Shown here: in pieces, positions 3,943-5,502 of the stretch
How the letters are laid out: every line of letters begins with the position of its first letter
Numbering within the stretch: position 1 is the stretch's first letter
From: Candidatus Brocadiia bacterium
GTDB lineage: Bacteria > Planctomycetota > PUPC01 > DSUN01
Direction: 5' to 3'
Assembly (NCBI GenBank): GCA_016782825.1
Contig: JADHXT010000261.1
Location: 1-5,502, forward strand
Length of the DNA stretch: 5,502 nucleotides
Translations under genes and position numbers: made by a program
The notes under the pieces: model-generated
Told to the model about the DNA's origin: nothing
Databases searched by the model: none
What the model saw: the letters and a program-made list of their open reading frames with translations, nothing else

Positions 3943-5400
3943 TCACACGGTGTCGGGCACAACGAAGGGGGCGCGGTAGGTGCCCTTGACGAGCGCGTTG
4001 GCCTTGTCGGCCATGTCGCCGGTGAAGCGCTCGGCCTTGAAGTCGTAGGTGAGCCAGGGGCCGAGGGTCGGCTTCTGCTTGGCGAGGTCGATTTCGTTGG
4101 CGCCCAGGTGCTTGACGGCCTGCTTGAGGGTCTCGAGGCCCTCCTCGCAGCCCTCGAGCCGGTCGCCGATCTCGTCGGCCGTGGCGCCCGTGCCGATGCG
4201 GTGGCTGATGTTGGCCATGTGGCACATGATCGCGCTGTAGTGGCCCAGCTCGACGTCGGCGTTCAGGTCGCCCACCTTGCGCGAGCGGACCGCCTTGATG
4301 AGGTTGGCCGTGTGGCCGCGGCCGCCGTCGCCGTCGTATTGCTTGATCTTCTTGCCGTCGTTGTCGTAGGCGTAGCCGCCGCCGCGGGTCACCGTGTAGA
4401 AGCCGCCCTCGCACTTCACGAGGTTGGTGAACCGCAGGCCCTTGCCGAACCGACGGTAGACCGCCGTGGCCTTCTTGGTCTTCGAGAACGGCAGGCTGCG
4501 GAACCCGACGATGACCGGGAGCCCGCCGCGCATCATCACGGCGAAGTGGGTGTTGGGCGTCTCGCCGTCGTCGTCCCAGCCGAAGCGGCCGCCGACGCTC
4601 ATGATCCGCTGCGGCACGTCGTCCCAGTCGAGCAGATGCCGCACGTCGTCGGTCAGGTGGGTCATGAGGTTGCCCATGTCGCCGTTGCCGTAGTCCCAGA
4701 ACCAATGCCAGTCGTAGTGGAGCCTCGCGCGCATGAGCCGCGGCTTGGGGGCGGGGCCGCACCACAGATCGTAGTTGATCGTGTCGGCGAGCGCCGTGGG
4801 CTTGGTGGTCTTGCCGATGGGGCCGCGGCGCTTGTACCATATCGAGTGGACCCACTTCACCTTGCCGAGCTTCCCCGCCTTGAGGTCGGCCGCGGCCTCG
4901 ATGACGCCGGGGTCGGAGCGCTGCTGGGTGCCGCTCTGCACGATGCGGTTGTACTTGCGTGCCGCCTCGATGGCCTTGCGGCCCTCCCAGATCGAGTGGC
5001 TGATCGGCTTCTCCACGTACACGTCCTTGCCCGCCTGGCAGGCCAGGATCGTCTGCATCGCGTGCCAGTGGTTCGGCGTGGCGAACACCATGACGTCGAT
5101 GTTCTTGTCGTCGAGGATGCGGCGGAAGTCCTGGTGCCTCGTCACCTTGCCGGGGAGTTTCTTCACCGCGCCGGAGCCGTCGAGCCGCACCGTGTCGATG
5201 TCCGACACCGCGGCGACCCGCACGCCCTTGATCTTGGCGAACTCGTCGACGTGCTGGCTGCCCTTGCCGCCGAGTCCCACGACGGCGACCCGCAGCTCCT
5301 CGTTGGCCCCGAGGGCCAATCGCCCCGGCAGCAGCATCGCCGCCCCCGCGGCCACGGACCCGCCAATGAACTCACGGCGGCTGAGTCTCGGCCTGCTCAT
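3943..5400 (-). CDS. Tat-exported Gfo/Idh/MocA family oxidoreductase
   Basis: A 485-residue NAD(P)-dependent oxidoreductase, probably acting on a sugar or sugar derivative; the exact substrate cannot be read. The N-terminus carries a twin-arginine signal, SRREFIGG (residues 7-14), followed by a hydrophobic Ala/Leu stretch, so the folded enzyme is expected to leave the cytoplasm. The Rossmann fold starts at LRVAVVGLGGKG (36-47) and continues with AAVSDID and the ATPNHWHAMQTILACQAGKDVYVEKPISHS segment (107-136), whose EKP (130-132) is the family's catalytic-loop signature. GNGDMGNLMTHLTDDVRHLL (238-257) supplies the conserved His248 and Asp251 of the C-terminal alpha/beta domain, as in planctomycete-type members. 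The length suits the Tat-bearing subfamily. Start: the ATG at 5400 has AAGGAG 7 nt upstream (5413-5408); an extension to 5439 would bury the Tat motif and is rejected. An operator-like inverted repeat lies upstream and a large hairpin just downstream, so it is probably transcribed alone. Confidence 0.96.
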   Translation of the reverse strand: MSRPRLSRREFIGGSVAAGAAMLLPGRLALGANEELRVAVVGLGGKGSQHVDEFAKIKGVRVAAVSDIDTVRLDGSGAVKKLPGKVTRHQDFRRILDDKNIDVMVFATPNHWHAMQTILACQAGKDVYVEKPISHSIWEGRKAIEAARKYNRIVQSGTQQRSDPGVIEAAADLKAGKLGKVKWVHSIWYKRRGPIGKTTKPTALADTINYDLWCGPAPKPRLMRARLHYDWHWFWDYGNGDMGNLMTHLTDDVRHLLDWDDVPQRIMSVGGRFGWDDDGETPNTHFAVMMRGGLPVIVGFRSLPFSKTKKATAVYRRFGKGLRFTNLVKCEGGFYTVTRGGGYAYDNDGKKIKQYDGDGGRGHTANLIKAVRSRKVGDLNADVELGHYSAIMCHMANISHRIGTGATADEIGDRLEGCEEGLETLKQAVKHLGANEIDLAKQKPTLGPWLTYDFKAERFTGDMADKANALVKGTYRAPFVVPDTV

Positions 5401-5457
5401 CGACTCGCTCCTTGCTCCATCAGGACTTCGCGGGCACACCCCCGTGCGCCCCGCGGC

Positions 5458-5484
5458 GGCAAGTCACAATGATACCAACTTGCC
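5458..5484. promoter_or_regulatory. Operator-like inverted repeat upstream of the oxidoreductase
   Basis: ggcaagt (5458-5464) and acttgcc (5478-5484) are perfect 7-bp inverted arms around a 13-nt spacer, 57 bp before the start codon, in an AT-richer patch. On the minus strand the spacer holds TATCAT (5475-5470), a possible -10 box, though no good -35 is seen. A dimeric regulator binding here would overlap such a promoter. The arms are seen directly; the regulatory role is inferred. Confidence 0.5.
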
Positions 5485-5502
5485 CTCTGGATTCCCAGCG
5501 CA

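Noticed and set aside
3348..3962. Minus-strand open frames in the intergenic region, including a 204-codon one
   Set aside because: They read through the inverted repeats, are dominated by Arg, Pro and Gly, and overlap one another in several phases, so they are not genes.
5401..5439. Extension of the oxidoreductase to 5439
   Set aside because: It would place 13 residues before a Tat signal that should be at the N-terminus, whereas the ATG at 5400 has AAGGAG at the right distance.
3457..5472. A 671-codon plus-strand open frame opposite the oxidoreductase
   Set aside because: It is antisense to a gene with clear family motifs. Its translation is Val/Ala/Leu/Arg-rich with no domain, as GC-rich antisense frames commonly are, and it runs across the large inverted repeats.

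Overview
The window looks like chromosomal DNA from a high-GC bacterium, most plausibly of the Planctomycetota or a nearby PVC-type lineage. This is inferred from three things: a Tat-exported Gfo/Idh/MocA oxidoreductase of the kind expanded in those bacteria, a secreted-type family GH53 galactanase, and GC-rich intergenic DNA full of inverted repeats. No rRNA, tRNA, CRISPR array or recognisable transposase is visible.

All five supported genes lie on the minus strand, so the transcriptional order runs from the right end to the left: (1) 5400-3943, a Tat-signal Gfo/Idh/MocA oxidoreductase; (2) 3244-2867, a small single-domain retropepsin-like aspartic protease; (3) 2513-1761, a protein with two membrane segments and a coiled coil, of unknown function; (4) 1629-619, a uracil-DNA-glycosylase-fold protein with an extra C-terminal domain; (5) 622 to beyond position 1, the N-terminal part of an arabinogalactan endo-beta-1,4-galactanase (GH53). 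Genes 4 and 5 overlap by ATGA. The outer genes (1 and 5) point to carbohydrate catabolism in or across the envelope. The three inner genes have no obvious link to it, and genes 3 and 4 look less GC-biased to the eye, as expected for an accessory block.

The intergenic DNA is the most unusual part. A 60-bp direct repeat (51/60 identical, no gaps) occurs upstream of gene 2 (3270-3329) and upstream of gene 3 (2660-2719). Each copy carries a TTGA-type -35 and a TAGTCT -10 at 17-bp spacing facing the following gene, so it may be a duplicated promoter cassette. A 20-bp inverted pair (2543-2562 and 3461-3480, 16/20) brackets gene 2 and both repeats, so the stretch may be a degenerate mobile cassette. 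Between genes 1 and 2 lie about 600 bp with no convincing gene but with two large inverted repeats (3589-3694 and 3793-3918). A perfect 7-bp operator-like inverted repeat (5458-5484) lies upstream of gene 1.

No complete, clearly new multi-gene system can be demonstrated. The best candidates for a second look are the two-domain glycosylase-like protein, the coiled-coil membrane protein next to it, and the repeat-bounded retropepsin cassette.
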